Position numbers and translations under genes: made by a program | DNA from: Sporisorium sorghi | Lineage: Eukaryota > Basidiomycota > Ustilaginomycetes > Ustilaginales > Ustilaginaceae | DNA length: 64,000 bases | Reading direction: 5' to 3' | Assembly: GCA_023212695.1 (NCBI GenBank) | Contig: JALCCG010000008.1 | Location: 1-64,000 of the forward strand | Shown here: positions 8,107 to 17,792 of the stretch, in pieces | Numbering within the stretch: the stretch's first letter is position 1 | Layout of the letters: each line of letters begins with the position of its first letter | Notes under the pieces: model-generated | What the model saw: only the letters and a program-made list of their open reading frames with translations | Database searches by the model: none | What the model was told of the DNA's origin: nothing

Positions 8107-9307
8107 ATCTCATGGAAGAACCATAATTGGTAATATTAATCTTCACATCATACGTTACGTTTGCCTTGCTGAAGGCCTCGTCCCAGTTCTTCTCAACCTT
8201 TTTCCATAACCGGGGATGCTTGATTCGGAGCTGTTCCCCGAATCCTGCGACATCGACATGATAGGTCTCCTGCATTTTGTAGAGCACCTGCCGAATTTGT
8301 TCGCGGACCGTATCCTCGAAGTAGCCCTCCAGCTCATCCTGGTAAGACTCGGTTGCTGTATGCTGCGGACTGCTCCAGTCCTCGATCAGGGCTCCTCTGG
8401 ATGCGACCTCGACATGGAATGAAATTTGATCCCCTCGAACGATGGGAGTGATCTTGCTCTTCGTTACTTTCGGTTCATAGGTTATCGTATCTCCGGTTCT
8501 CGGTTTATAGGTTTTCAAAGCGCCTGTTCTGACTTTGCCCGTAATCCAGGATAGGCCCTCCAGATCCGTTTGGCTTAGACTGCCGATCCACTTCTTGCTT
8601 GTTCCCTTGAAGATGCCTGCTCCGGAGAATTTGTGCTCGCCCTCGGCCGTAATGACATTCTGCAGCAGAAAGCTCGAACCGGATTGCATCATGCCATCGA
8701 GCTTGGCCAGTGACATGGCAGGCAGAATCTTGTTGGATAATTGACGGTTATCGAACAACCCGGTCAAATATAAGGCGGGAATTTCCCCGGGCTCCGATGA
8801 ATTCAAGGCTTCAACTGCACTTCCGTGACTGATCAGGATGAGACAGCTGGGCCGGATGTCGTTATCCCGCATAATATAGTCCAGGAGCTGCTCGAGATTA
8901 TATTTCTTTGCTAATTCGGTGGACAGCACAATGACCTTCAAGTGATGGCCAATCAAGGGGCGCTCCCGTCTTAGAGCAAATTGCCGAAGGATTTGAACCA
9001 CGGAATCACCAGTCAAGCGCTCGTTCAGATAAGACTTGCCCCCTTGCGGTGATGATGAGTTCTGGTTCTTCTTTTGCCCGCTGGACGGGGGGGTGATTTG
9101 AACGGTGACGGTCATGTTCTTTTTTTTCGGATAATGCCCTCCCTGCTCATTGACCTGCTTCTCAAATTTGGACTCTTGGGCAACGTCCATTCCAAGGCCT
9201 ACATATAAATTTAACTCCTCGATCTCATCATTGCTCCAACACCCCGTCGTCGTAAGCAGCATGGAGCATATGAGCACCATTCCGAGAATACGTGCAGACT
9301 GATTCAA
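8105..9307 (-). CDS. gerC: Spore germination lipoprotein, Ger(x)C family
   Basis: A 400-residue GerAC/GerBC/GerKC-type lipoprotein. The signal peptide ends in the lipobox LTTTGC (Cys23), followed by the family signature GCWSNDEIEELNLYVGLGMD; the C-terminal domain shows the family pattern up to the end (NWDEAFSKANVTYDVKINI). It is the outer-leaflet subunit of a nutrient germinant receptor in the spore inner membrane. It is the last gene of the A-B-C operon, and its ATG overlaps the gerB stop by 4 nt (ATGA), so the two are translationally coupled. The germinant is unknown. The Gln/Asn/Ser-rich stretch at about residues 75-92 is longer than I expect for the family. Confidence 0.93.
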   Translation of the reverse strand: MNQSARILGMVLICSMLLTTTGCWSNDEIEELNLYVGLGMDVAQESKFEKQVNEQGGHYPKKKNMTVTVQITPPSSGQKKNQNSSSPQGGKSYLNERLTGDSVVQILRQFALRRERPLIGHHLKVIVLSTELAKKYNLEQLLDYIMRDNDIRPSCLILISHGSAVEALNSSEPGEIPALYLTGLFDNRQLSNKILPAMSLAKLDGMMQSGSSFLLQNVITAEGEHKFSGAGIFKGTSKKWIGSLSQTDLEGLSWITGKVRTGALKTYKPRTGDTITYEPKVTKSKITPIVRGDQISFHVEVASRGALIEDWSSPQHTATESYQDELEGYFEDTVREQIRQVLYKMQETYHVDVAGFGEQLRIKHPRLWKKVEKNWDEAFSKANVTYDVKINITNYGSSMR

Positions 9308-10578
9308 TTGGATGTCTCCCCTTTGCGGCGAATCTTGCTGATGATCAGCAGGAAGAATGGAAGGGTGCCAAATAAATAAACCGACACATTGCCCACTATC
9401 TGCCCCAGCATGAATAACTCCGAGATATTTTTCGGGATGACGGCAATCAAGAAAATAACCGGCAGCATCATGAACAGAAAGGGGCGGATGTTCTTGTTGA
9501 ATAACTGCGACCAGCCGAGTGATGCGGCATAATGCGTTATGGTAAAGGTCGAGAAGATCTGCATAATCCAGATGACAAGCAGCAGGGATTCGAACCGTTC
9601 AAAGATCAGGCCTTGAATTTCGAAGCTTCGGATTAAATCCAGACTGGGCCAGGTGGCAACCTTCACGCCGCCGAGGGACAGACCACCGATGGTCATGACT
9701 AGCGCAACCAGGTAGACAAACGTAGGAACGATCGTTCCCCAAGTGACGGCCTTCATTCCTTTTTGGGGAGAGCTCATAAATGCCATAATGATGAGCATGA
9801 TCTCAAAGCCGGCAAATGCGAGCGTCGTCGATCTCATTCCCAGAAGCACGGGCATTACGCCGGAGCCCAGTACGGGGCGCAGATTGTTGATCTCGAATAA
9901 CCCGCTGCTGAGCGAGAATGTAATGATGAAGATGACCAGCGTGATAGGCAGAATAATCTCGAACAGCCTGGCTATGCTGCCGATCCCACCTGTAGTCAGG
10001 TAGAGGCCAACCCACATAAAGGTCATCACGATCGCCCACATGGGTGTTCCTTCTAACAGGAACATCCCCGTGACTTCTGCCATGACTCTGAGCTCAAACG
10101 CCGAGATGGTAAGTAAGTAGCCGATGGTGATCAGGCTGATCAGAAAAGCAATTGCTTTGCCTGTAATTTGAGGCACGAATTGAAACCAGGTCTGACCGGG
10201 AAATCTCCGGCAAAGCTTCACGATAACGAATCCGGCCAGAAGAANNNNNNNNNNNNNNNNNNNNNNNNNNNNNNNNNNNNNNNNNNNNNNNNNNNNNNNN
10301 NNNNNNNNNNNNNNNNNNNNNNNNNNNNNNNNNNNNNNNNNNATTTGAGGCACGAATTGAAACCAGGTCTGACCGGGAAATCTCCGGCAAAGCTTCACGA
10401 TAACGAATCCGGCCAGAAGAATCAGCAGGCATGAGAGAAGGACCGAGATCCACACGTCAGGTGAATTGCTTGCTGTGACGGCCGTTCTCGGCAATGTCAA
10501 AATACCTGCACCCAGCATGTAGTTAATAATGATAACTGCAGCCTGTGCAGTCGTAATTTGATCACTCGAACGGCTCAT
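9304..10578 (-). CDS. gerB: Spore germination protein, GerB (GerAB/Spo0-like APC) family, with assembly gap
   Basis: A polytopic subunit of the germinant receptor belonging to the APC transporter superfamily; it opens with SSDQITTAQAAVIIINYMLGAGILTLPR, as in GerAB/GerKB. The start ATG 10578 has GGAGGT 7 nt upstream; an in-frame ATG at 10608 is less likely. The frame runs through 98 unknown bases (10245-10342) flanked by identical 79-nt copies, so the same 25 residues (LLAGFVIVKLC to FVPQ) occur twice. Removing one copy plus the gap deletes 177 nt (59 codons, in frame) and leaves a protein of 365 residues, the normal family length. The gene is therefore almost certainly intact in the organism. 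Confidence 0.92.
   Translation of the reverse strand: MSRSSDQITTAQAAVIIINYMLGAGILTLPRTAVTASNSPDVWISVLLSCLLILLAGFVIVKLCRRFPGQTWFQFVPQXXXXXXXXXXXXXXXXXXXXXXXXXXXXXXXXXXLLAGFVIVKLCRRFPGQTWFQFVPQITGKAIAFLISLITIGYLLTISAFELRVMAEVTGMFLLEGTPMWAIVMTFMWVGLYLTTGGIGSIARLFEIILPITLVIFIITFSLSSGLFEINNLRPVLGSGVMPVLLGMRSTTLAFAGFEIMLIIMAFMSSPQKGMKAVTWGTIVPTFVYLVALVMTIGGLSLGGVKVATWPSLDLIRSFEIQGLIFERFESLLLVIWIMQIFSTFTITHYAASLGWSQLFNKNIRPFLFMMLPVIFLIAVIPKNISELFMLGQIVGNVSVYLFGTLPFFLLIISKIRRKGETSN
10166..10244. repeat. Left copy of a 79-nt direct repeat flanking the assembly gap
   Basis: Identical to 10343-10421. A perfect duplicate ending exactly at the first unknown base is what two overlapping contig ends look like when they are scaffolded rather than merged. 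Confidence 0.95.
10245..10342. other. Assembly gap (98 unknown bases)
   Basis: A run of N inside gerB. Its flanks are the same 79-nt sequence, so the true gap is probably zero length. Confidence 0.99.
10343..10421. repeat. Right copy of the 79-nt direct repeat
   Basis: Identical to 10166-10244 over all 79 positions; the identity stops where the unique gerB sequence resumes at 10422. Confidence 0.95.
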
Positions 10579-10608
10579 CGGTGTCACCTCCGCCATATTC
10601 TTCAACAT

Positions 10609-12315
10609 TTACTTTTTTCGATCCGAGTCCTTGGTCTTGATCATTTGAGGGCGTTCCTTCATGACTTGCAGCGGGAAACGCATGAACAAATCCTTCCAGT
10701 CACTGAAACGGTAAGGCACCAAGGGGCTTGCATACGGTACACCGAAGGATCTCAGCTTGACGATATGGCTGCAGAGGAATAGAAAGAACATGACAACACC
10801 GAACAATCCAAGGAAGGCAGCGCAGAACATGCCGATGAATCGCAGGAACCGGAGGCTGATGCCTGCGCTGTAACTCGGAATGGTGAACGAAGAGATAGCC
10901 GTAACGGCAACAACAATAACCAGAAACGGGCTGACAATCCCTGCATTAACGGCGGCGTCGCCAATAATAAGACCACCAACGATACCCATCGCGGGGCCAA
11001 TTGGCTTGGGCAAGCGAATACCGGCTTCCCTCAAGATCTCAATGGCAATTTCCATAATGAGTACTTCGAGCAAGGCGGGAAAGGGGACTCCCTGTCTGGT
11101 CTCGATTATAGAGAGGGCTAGCCGTGTAGGAATTAGACCGGGGTGGAACGAGATAAAGGATACGTACAGCGCCGGAGCGAGAAGTGCCAGCATGGCTGCC
11201 AGCATGCGAAGCAAACGGACGAAGGACCCGGATATCCAGCGTTCGTAATAATCCTCAGGTGACTGCAGCAGCATACTGAAGGTGACGGGGACAATCAGAG
11301 CAAAAGGGGTCCCGTCCAGCAGGATGGCGACACGCCCCTCAAGTAAAGCACCAATCACCCGGTCCGGTCTTTCGGTATTGTGCACTTGTTGGAAGGGGCT
11401 CAGGATGTTGTCCTCAATCAACTGCTCCACGTACCCGGATTCCAGAGGGTCATCGATATCCATTCGCTGGATTCGCTGCGTGACTTCCTGGACAAGTCCA
11501 TCATCGGCGATGTCCTTCATATACGCGATGACGAGGTCTTTCTTCACGCGGGTTCCGACTTGATGCCGGGTAAGCGAGAGGCTTTCGTTTTTTCCGTGAA
11601 GCCTGAGCAGTCCCGTGTTGTCCGCCAGCCTTTCTGTAAAACCCACACGCGGTCCCCGCAGCAGAGCTTCGGATAGCGGCTCCTCCAGACTGCGGCTTTT
11701 GCCTCCTGCCGAGAAGAGAAGGAAGGCGCCCTCCATCCCCTCCACCAGCAAACCGGTTGTACCAAACAAGACGGATTGAACCAGATCCCCGAGAGTCTGG
11801 GTCTCCGCGATATCCGTGACAGGCAACAGCCGCGTCTTCAGATAGCTGTTGATGGAGTGGCTGGATTGGGCGAAGCCGTCTGCTTCAGACTCAGGCACAC
11901 CCCTCAGCATTAACGGAGTAATGAGATGGGTGTCGATGATGTCGTTGTCGCATAAACCATCGATTGTCAGTACGGCAACACGGGTTTGCGTCCCCTTGAT
12001 CGTGAATTCTCTGATCTTCACATCGGTGTTGCGACTGGTATGTTCGCGAATGAGCGTGACTTCGGAAGCGTATTGACCCGTTAGTTTAAATGCTGTATGC
12101 GTGGAATCCTTCCCGCTTTTCTTCTCCGTTTCGGCAGCGGAACGCATGTCGCTGCGTGCGGAATGACGCCCGTTCAGGGCTTTCCTGAGCCAGCGCGTGA
12201 GCTTAAGCAGCAGGAGCGGGATGATAAGAAGCAATAGGGCTTGAACAAGAATGATCCAGCTGGGAATATGTTGGAGAACCATGGACAACAAACCAATCAC
12301 CCCTGCGTTGTTCAA
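10609..12315 (-). CDS. gerA: Spore germination protein, GerA family
   Basis: Up to 568 residues: an N-terminal membrane segment (about 17-40), a basic linker, the soluble GerA domain (about 90-380, with [20 protein letters not shown] and [28 protein letters not shown]) and four to five C-terminal helices ending near residue 530. It is the A subunit of a nutrient receptor. It is first in the operon gerA-gerB-gerC and is separated from gerB by about 30 nt. The start is unresolved: TTG 12315 has no SD, whereas TTG/ATG codons between 12291 and 12282 have AGGGGTGA upstream. Such operons are normally transcribed in the forespore by sigma-G; I did not find a convincing sigma-G promoter. Confidence 0.93.
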   Translation of the reverse strand: MNNAGVIGLLSMVLQHIPSWIILVQALLLLIIPLLLLKLTRWLRKALNGRHSARSDMRSAAETEKKSGKDSTHTAFKLTGQYASEVTLIREHTSRNTDVKIREFTIKGTQTRVAVLTIDGLCDNDIIDTHLITPLMLRGVPESEADGFAQSSHSINSYLKTRLLPVTDIAETQTLGDLVQSVLFGTTGLLVEGMEGAFLLFSAGGKSRSLEEPLSEALLRGPRVGFTERLADNTGLLRLHGKNESLSLTRHQVGTRVKKDLVIAYMKDIADDGLVQEVTQRIQRMDIDDPLESGYVEQLIEDNILSPFQQVHNTERPDRVIGALLEGRVAILLDGTPFALIVPVTFSMLLQSPEDYYERWISGSFVRLLRMLAAMLALLAPALYVSFISFHPGLIPTRLALSIIETRQGVPFPALLEVLIMEIAIEILREAGIRLPKPIGPAMGIVGGLIIGDAAVNAGIVSPFLVIVVAVTAISSFTIPSYSAGISLRFLRFIGMFCAAFLGLFGVVMFFLFLCSHIVKLRSFGVPYASPLVPYRFSDWKDLFMRFPLQVMKERPQMIKTKDSDRKK

Positions 12316-12399
12316 AATGAATGCAAGGGTATTGTTGCCCTATAGGCTGTTAATAATTCCTTTATTTTCATCCGGTGCTACTTCGGACCAACAAAAAAA

Positions 12400-12444
12400 A
12401 GGGATGTCCCCCGGAACCATGATATGGCCCGGTTGGATGTCCCT
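12400..12444 (-). terminator. Terminator after the GH92 gene
   Basis: Outer arms AGGGA..TCC / GGA..TCCCT and inner CCGG/CCGG, followed on the minus strand by eight T (the A-run at 12393-12400). Confidence 0.8.
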
Positions 12445-12476
12445 CGGATCAATCTATATAAATATCAATGTGGTCT

Positions 12477-14669
12477 TTACTTCTTCGATATCGAGAACGG
12501 CAGTTCTTCTGCCTCATAAGAACGGTAGCTTGGTGCGAGTCCGAGACGGAAGCTTAGGGATTTGCCTTCCAGAATATCGTCATGCGTAATGTACAGCTTG
12601 GTATAATCCTGCCCCTCCAGTTGGACATTTGCAACGAAATTGGACTGCGGATTATTGTTGTCGGTATGAATGTGCATCTGCTTGCCACTCGGCAGCTCAA
12701 TCGTTACGCTGTCAAACAGCGGAATACCGAGCACATACTCATTGCTGCCCGGGCATACCGGATAGAAGCCCATGGAGCTGAACACGTACCAGCCTGACAT
12801 GCTTCCGTTGTCCTCGTCGCCCGGGAATCCGTTAAAGCCGCTGTTGAACAGGTTGGTCATCAGCTGTTTAATGACAACCTGGGATGAGGCAGGCTGCCCC
12901 ACATAGCTGAACAGATAAGGAATATGGAAGCTTGGCTGATTGGATATTGCCAACTGGCCATAGTCGATGGCAGCCATCTCACTCATCTCATGAATTTCAA
13001 AGCCATAGCCCCGCACGTCGAAGTCGGGCACTTTATTGCACAATTCGGTTATTTTGTCGAAAAAACGTTCCTTCGAACCGTACGCCTCAATCAAACCCTG
13101 GAAATCCTGGAATACGGCAAAGCTGGTCTGCCAGGCGCTTCCCTCAGCATAATCGAGTCCCCAGCTCGTGTCGTTAAAATCTGGACGAAACTGGCCGTTT
13201 TGATCCTTGGCCCGCATAAATCCGGTCTCTGCATCAAAGATATTGCGGTAATTGAGCGCACTCTGTCGGTAATGATCCGCCATATCCGGTTTCCCCAGCA
13301 CATCGGCTACGCGGCTGATGCAGTAGTCGCTGTAGGCGTAATCCAGCGTGTGGTTGACACTCTCATGATAGCTGCTCGGAACATAGCCGTGCTTGTTGTA
13401 ATCGAGTGTTCCTTGACGACCATAACAGTTCTTCTCGCTTTGCGTGGTGGCTGCAGTCAGCATCGCCGCAAGCAGCTCTGGCATCAGGTCGTGGGCAATG
13501 CCCTTGGCGGCAGCATCGGCAATAACGGCGTCAATAAGCGTACCCGGCATCAGTCCGCGCTCATCAGGCGACAGCCATTTCGGCAGGAAGCCGGTTTCGC
13601 GGTAGGAGTTCAGGTAGCCCTCCAGCATTTCCTCATATTCCTTCGGCGCGATGATGGAGTACAGCGGATATACGGTTTTGTAGGTATCCCAGAATCCGTT
13701 ATTGGTATACAGAATTCCTTTCTTGATGGCTCTGGCAGTTGTATCATAGTGGACCGGCTCCATGTTGGCATCCAGCTCATAGAACTTCTGCGGAAACAGG
13801 AACATACGGTACAAGCAGGTATAGAAGGTTCGCAAGTACTCCTCATTGGTATGGGTAACCTGGATTTTGTTCAAGTAATGGTTCCAGGCCTGCGCAGCCG
13901 CCTCCTGCCGATCTTCGAAGGATGCATCCAGCTCGCGTGTAAGGTTAAGCTCCGCTTGCTCCATGCTGATAAAGGATGTGGCCAGCTTCACATCGAGGGT
14001 ATCTCGCTCACATTCTATGAAACGCAGGACAGCATGCTGATTGACGCCGCTAAAATCTACCTCACGGGAGAATTGGCCCTCGGCATCGTATTGGCCCGTC
14101 GCCCCGAGGTCGATGTCCTTGCTGAAACTCATGGCTACGTACATCCGGAACCCATCATCGTGGCAGCCCGAGAAGTTGCTGATATAGCCGGTGATTCTGC
14201 GACGGGCAGCATCAAGCTTGAACTCGCTTTGGCCCTTCGCGTTCAGCACGAAGCCGGCCTGCTGTCCGGAATGGTACTTCATGCGCATCGCCGCTCCGTA
14301 GCAGCTGGGAACCAGCTCGGTTGTGATGTTATAGCGCTGCTGCTTCACCTTCACGTAATGCGGCTTGAATGTCGCTTCTTCCGGGCGGTAGGAACTTTGA
14401 CAGGTGAAGACGGACCCTCTGATTTTGTCATCCGCAATCGGGGTCATCAGGAAGTGGGCGAAGTCGCCCATCCACGGGCTTGGCTGGTGGGTCAGTCGGA
14501 TGCCTTGGAACACGCGGTCATTGGGGTTGAAGAACCAGCTTCCCTCATTGTGGGTCTGTACGACATAATGATTCATGCCAAAAGGCACACCGGTGTAAGG
14601 AAGCGTATTCCCGTTGGAATAGGCATGTTGGTTGTTGGAGCCTTGTCGAGTATCGATATAGTGCAGCAT
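12477..14669 (-). CDS. Glycoside hydrolase family 92 alpha-mannosidase
   Basis: A 730-residue GH92 enzyme, a calcium-dependent inverting exo-alpha-mannosidase family (often alpha-1,2). It starts directly with the family N-terminal domain (YIDTRQGSNNQHAYSNGNTLPYTGVPFGMN) and keeps the C-terminal signature GDEDNGSMSGWYVFSSMGFYPVCPGSNEY near residue 620. There is no signal peptide, so it should act in the cytoplasm on imported oligosaccharides. The SD AAGGAG precedes ATG 14669. It lies 36 nt downstream of its regulator and opposite an oligosaccharide ABC importer, which suggests a mannoside utilisation unit; the linkage is inferred from the family. Confidence 0.93.
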   Translation of the reverse strand: MLHYIDTRQGSNNQHAYSNGNTLPYTGVPFGMNHYVVQTHNEGSWFFNPNDRVFQGIRLTHQPSPWMGDFAHFLMTPIADDKIRGSVFTCQSSYRPEEATFKPHYVKVKQQRYNITTELVPSCYGAAMRMKYHSGQQAGFVLNAKGQSEFKLDAARRRITGYISNFSGCHDDGFRMYVAMSFSKDIDLGATGQYDAEGQFSREVDFSGVNQHAVLRFIECERDTLDVKLATSFISMEQAELNLTRELDASFEDRQEAAAQAWNHYLNKIQVTHTNEEYLRTFYTCLYRMFLFPQKFYELDANMEPVHYDTTARAIKKGILYTNNGFWDTYKTVYPLYSIIAPKEYEEMLEGYLNSYRETGFLPKWLSPDERGLMPGTLIDAVIADAAAKGIAHDLMPELLAAMLTAATTQSEKNCYGRQGTLDYNKHGYVPSSYHESVNHTLDYAYSDYCISRVADVLGKPDMADHYRQSALNYRNIFDAETGFMRAKDQNGQFRPDFNDTSWGLDYAEGSAWQTSFAVFQDFQGLIEAYGSKERFFDKITELCNKVPDFDVRGYGFEIHEMSEMAAIDYGQLAISNQPSFHIPYLFSYVGQPASSQVVIKQLMTNLFNSGFNGFPGDEDNGSMSGWYVFSSMGFYPVCPGSNEYVLGIPLFDSVTIELPSGKQMHIHTDNNNPQSNFVANVQLEGQDYTKLYITHDDILEGKSLSFRLGLAPSYRSYEAEELPFSISKK

Positions 14670-14705
14670 GCAAAAGTCTCCTTTGGTTTTCAGAAATGAA
14701 GTGTC

Positions 14706-15800
14706 TTACAGTTTCTTTACGGTCTGACGTTCGATGAGCTGAACCGGAACCACAACATGCTCAAGCGGTTGATCCTTGGGGCTCTCGATCAGTGTGATCA
14801 GGCTTTGCGCAGCCTGATACCCCATCCGTCCAAAATCCTGGGATATGGTCGTCAGCTTGGGTTCAACGAAGCCAGCAAGATGAATGTTATCAAAACCGAC
14901 AACGGAGAAGTCATCCGGTACGGAGAGGCCCAGCTCTTTGGCGATTTGAATAATCTCGATCGCAATCAGGTCATTCTCGGCAACGATGCCCGTAATCCCT
15001 TGTGCCATAACGGATTGAATAAACTGGATATAATATTCCCTGCCATTATCGTTGTCATGGGTCAAATAACGGTCAGTTAAATCGCTCACGCTGTAATCGA
15101 TCAGGCTGTGATCATACAGAGCCTTCAGGTAACCGAAATATCGCTCTCGAATGGAAGAGGAATTCTCTACCTTCAAGGAGGAGATAAAAGCGATTTTCTT
15201 ATGGTTATTCTCAATCAGATGCTTGGATGCCTGATACCCGCCACCAAAGTTATCCGAGACAACCGACAGGAACGGAATACCCTCAATGCATTTATCCATC
15301 GTCACGAGCGGGTACTTCGCCAGGTGGTATTGGTACAGAATGCCAAGATCCGAAATGCTGCTTACCGGATAGAAGATTAATCCTGAATTCGTACTTTGAA
15401 GTGCGGACTCCAGCAGCTTCCGTTGACTGACAATCGTATTGGACTGAATGTTCAGGGTATAGTCGGTTGTTGCAAGATATTCGTTAATGCCCTTTTCATA
15501 ATCACCAAGTCCCGGGTTATGCGAGAACGGAAGGATCAGCAGTATCTCCTTGCTGGACCTGCTCACAGGACGGTGCGGAGCCTTGGCGGCATTCACGAAG
15601 CTTCCCTTCCCCTGAACCCGATGGATCAGCTTGGCATTCTCCAGCTCGGTCAGTGCCCTCTTCGACGTGATTCGGCTTACGTTGTATTCCTTCGAAATTT
15701 CAGCTTCGGTCGGAAGCTGGTCTCCAGCCTGAAGCTCTCCGGATTCTATCCTGGCGGTAAGCGCATTTACGATATGTTGATATAGTGGAATTTGTTCCAT
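14706..15800 (-). CDS. AraR-like transcriptional regulator (GntR HTH plus LacI-type sensor)
   Basis: A 364-residue repressor. Residues 1-75 form a GntR winged helix (GDQLPTEAEISKEYNVSRITSKRALTELENAKLIHRVQGKGSFV), and about 90-360 a periplasmic-binding-protein-like sugar sensor as in LacI/AraR (IAFISSL, GIVAENDLIAIEIIQIA, VVGFDNIHLAG). ATG 15800 is preferred because AAGGAG lies 7 nt upstream; an upstream frame to 15851 runs into the promoter. It is cotranscribed with the GH92 gene. Perfect TGATATATCA palindromes overlap its own -10 and the start region of the divergent importer, so it probably represses both directions until a manno-oligosaccharide binds. Confidence 0.9.
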   Translation of the reverse strand: MEQIPLYQHIVNALTARIESGELQAGDQLPTEAEISKEYNVSRITSKRALTELENAKLIHRVQGKGSFVNAAKAPHRPVSRSSKEILLILPFSHNPGLGDYEKGINEYLATTDYTLNIQSNTIVSQRKLLESALQSTNSGLIFYPVSSISDLGILYQYHLAKYPLVTMDKCIEGIPFLSVVSDNFGGGYQASKHLIENNHKKIAFISSLKVENSSSIRERYFGYLKALYDHSLIDYSVSDLTDRYLTHDNDNGREYYIQFIQSVMAQGITGIVAENDLIAIEIIQIAKELGLSVPDDFSVVGFDNIHLAGFVEPKLTTISQDFGRMGYQAAQSLITLIESPKDQPLEHVVVPVQLIERQTVKKL

Positions 15801-15821
15801 AGCGGATCTCCTTGCTAAATT

Positions 15822-15851
15822 TGATATATCATTTCGCGGCGTATATGTCAA
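15822..15851 (-). promoter_or_regulatory. Promoter of regulator-GH92 operon with overlapping operator
   Basis: On the minus strand TTGACA (15851-15846), a 17-nt spacer and TATATC (15828-15823). The perfect palindrome TGATATATCA at 15822-15831 covers the -10. A repressor there would block the polymerase. Confidence 0.75.
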
Positions 15852-16107
15852 AGTCTAATGATGTTTTTAATGTGAAAATACAGTGGTTATGTTGAATATA
15901 CGAAAGACAAGAGACATAGGCAAACCCATTTTTTCATGTACGTAGTCCAACCCTTGGCTACTGTGCATATAGGCAGGGCAAAGGGCTCTTGCCGGCTTTG
16001 TCTCCATTGCCAACGTTCAAACAAAAATCATGAACTTCTAGTTTCATAGTATAGTTCCCTCCGTTATATTTCAAGATTAAACGCTTCCAACTCCAATAAA
16101 TAGAAAT

Positions 16108-16144
16108 GTAAGCGCTAGACAAATAAATTGGTATATCTTATAAT
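16108..16144 (+). promoter_or_regulatory. Sigma-A promoter of the mannoside importer, with a weak cre-like half site
   Basis: TAGACA (16116-16121), 17 nt, TATAAT (16139-16144). TGTAAGCG at 16108-16115 matches the left half of a CcpA cre box but the right half is poor. A degenerate operator-like GGTATATC lies in the spacer at 16130-16137. Confidence 0.75.
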
Positions 16145-16160
16145 CGGATTTATGAATTAA

Positions 16161-16172
16161 TTGATATATCAA
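16161..16172 (+). promoter_or_regulatory. Operator downstream of the importer promoter
   Basis: TTGATATATCAA, a perfect 12-bp palindrome with the same TGATATATCA core as 15822-15831, placed about 10-20 nt after the expected transcription start and before the SD. Confidence 0.75.
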
Positions 16173-16190
16173 ATAATGGGGGTTGATGGA

Positions 16191-17780
16191 GTGTTTCGCG
16201 CTAAAAAAGGGAAGGTTGTCATGTCGTTGTTGCTGGCATCTGCTCTGCTTGTTACGGCTTGCGGAGGAAAGTCCGGGGAAGCACAGGATCCGAAAGGTAA
16301 TGCATCTGCCGATACAAAAGAAATTTCGCTTTTACGGCCAAGCTGGAACAATTTACGGCCTGCATCCAGCGAGCTGTGGATGTGGCAGGAATATGAGAAG
16401 ATGTCCGGAATCAAGGTGAAATGGGAAGAGCTCACCGATATCGGGGAGAAGAAGAACGTGATTTTGACGAGAGGCGATCTGCCGGATGCGTTCTATCAAG
16501 TCGACTGGAGCAACGGAGAACTGCTGAAGTATGGTCAGCAAGGCCTGTTCTTGCCACTGGAAGAGCTCATTAAAGAGCATGCGCCGAATCTGCAAAAATA
16601 TCTCGAAGAGAACGAAGATGTAAGAAAAGGCTTGACCAGCGCAGACGGTCACATTTATGCAACCCCTTACATCGATCCATACCCGGAGGGTAACCGGACG
16701 ATCCGCTTGTGGATCAACAAGAAATGGCTGGACAACCTTGGCATGGAGGTTCCCAAAACAACGGCCGAGCTGGAGGAAGCCTTGATGGCATTTGTGACCA
16801 AGGACCCGAATGGCAATGGCGTGAACGATGAGCAGGGCTGGTATATGCCAAGCGGCTCGCTCGGCTGGACGTTCGAACAGATGATGATGGGTTCCTTCGG
16901 CATCGGCAACGGTGGACGGAAGGCGCTCGGAAACTTTATTTATGTCGATGACAACGACGAGATTCAGCTGACGATTACAGCCGATGGATACAAGGAGCTC
17001 TTGAAGTATGAGAACCGGATGTACAAGAATGGCGCGATCAACAAACAGGCCTTCAGCGGCGTGGACTACGATAAGTGGACGGCGGACGCTGCCAAGGACA
17101 CTGTCGGCGCATGGAACTGGGCGGCCATCGATTATATCGGGGAGAGCGTAAAGGATGATTTTGTAGCCATCAACGTGCTTGCAGGTCCTGACGGAGATAC
17201 CGCATCGTTGACCGATTCCCAGGTTGCGGGGGCTTCCAGTTTGGTTGTAACGAAGGATGCGAAGGACCCGGGCGCGATCCTGAAATGGGTTGACTACTTC
17301 TACAGTGAGGAAGGCAGCGTATTCGGTTACCTGGGCAAGGAAGGCGTTACTTACAATGTGGAAGACGGCAAGAAAGTCTATATCGATGAAATCCTGAACT
17401 ACAAAGACGGCATCGGACTGGGCGCATTCCAATACGTGGATAACGTATATGGCGGTTACTTCCCGTACATCGAGCTCTCCCCTGAGGTTAGAGCTGCTGC
17501 GGGCCGCAAAGAGGCGCCGGTATACACGGATCTGACGGAAGAGACCCTGCCAAGCGTTATGCTGCCGGATCTGCCGGCAACGATCCAGGAAGCGAATGAA
17601 TCTTCCTCCATCATTGCAGACGTCGGCAACTATGTTGGACAGATGCGCGTGGAGTTTGTAACGGGCACCAAGGATATCGACAAAGAGTGGGATAACTATA
17701 TTTCCCAGCTGAAGAAGATGGGCTCGGATAAATATCTGGAAATCAAGCAAACGCAATACAAACGTTATAAAGAGAGCTAA
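16191..17780 (+). CDS. Extracellular oligosaccharide-binding lipoprotein (LplA/YtcQ-type)
   Basis: A 529-residue ABC solute-binding lipoprotein of the group that works with LplB and YtcP permeases. Signal peptide with lipobox LVTAC (Cys24). GTG 16191 is chosen because GGGGGT lies 7 nt upstream and gives a short basic n-region (FRAKKGK); an upstream TTG at 16161 is part of the operator. It captures a sugar oligomer outside the membrane and delivers it to the permeases at 17851 and 18799. The divergent cytoplasmic GH92 enzyme and shared operator point to mannose-containing oligosaccharides (inference). A hairpin separates it from the permease genes. Confidence 0.92.
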   Translation: MFRAKKGKVVMSLLLASALLVTACGGKSGEAQDPKGNASADTKEISLLRPSWNNLRPASSELWMWQEYEKMSGIKVKWEELTDIGEKKNVILTRGDLPDAFYQVDWSNGELLKYGQQGLFLPLEELIKEHAPNLQKYLEENEDVRKGLTSADGHIYATPYIDPYPEGNRTIRLWINKKWLDNLGMEVPKTTAELEEALMAFVTKDPNGNGVNDEQGWYMPSGSLGWTFEQMMMGSFGIGNGGRKALGNFIYVDDNDEIQLTITADGYKELLKYENRMYKNGAINKQAFSGVDYDKWTADAAKDTVGAWNWAAIDYIGESVKDDFVAINVLAGPDGDTASLTDSQVAGASSLVVTKDAKDPGAILKWVDYFYSEEGSVFGYLGKEGVTYNVEDGKKVYIDEILNYKDGIGLGAFQYVDNVYGGYFPYIELSPEVRAAAGRKEAPVYTDLTEETLPSVMLPDLPATIQEANESSSIIADVGNYVGQMRVEFVTGTKDIDKEWDNYISQLKKMGSDKYLEIKQTQYKRYKES

Positions 17781-17792
17781 AAGAACCGTTTG

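Noticed and set aside
12924..14699. 591-codon plus-strand open frame opposite the GH92 gene
   Set aside because: Antisense shadow of a high-GC third-position gene; no SD or family similarity, while GH92 is complete on the other strand.
16161..16190. TTG 16161 as start of the mannoside-binding lipoprotein
   Set aside because: It lies inside the palindromic operator; GTG 16191 has the SD and gives a proper signal peptide.
16353..17756. 467-codon minus-strand frame opposite the mannoside-binding lipoprotein
   Set aside because: Shadow frame without SD or recognisable domains.
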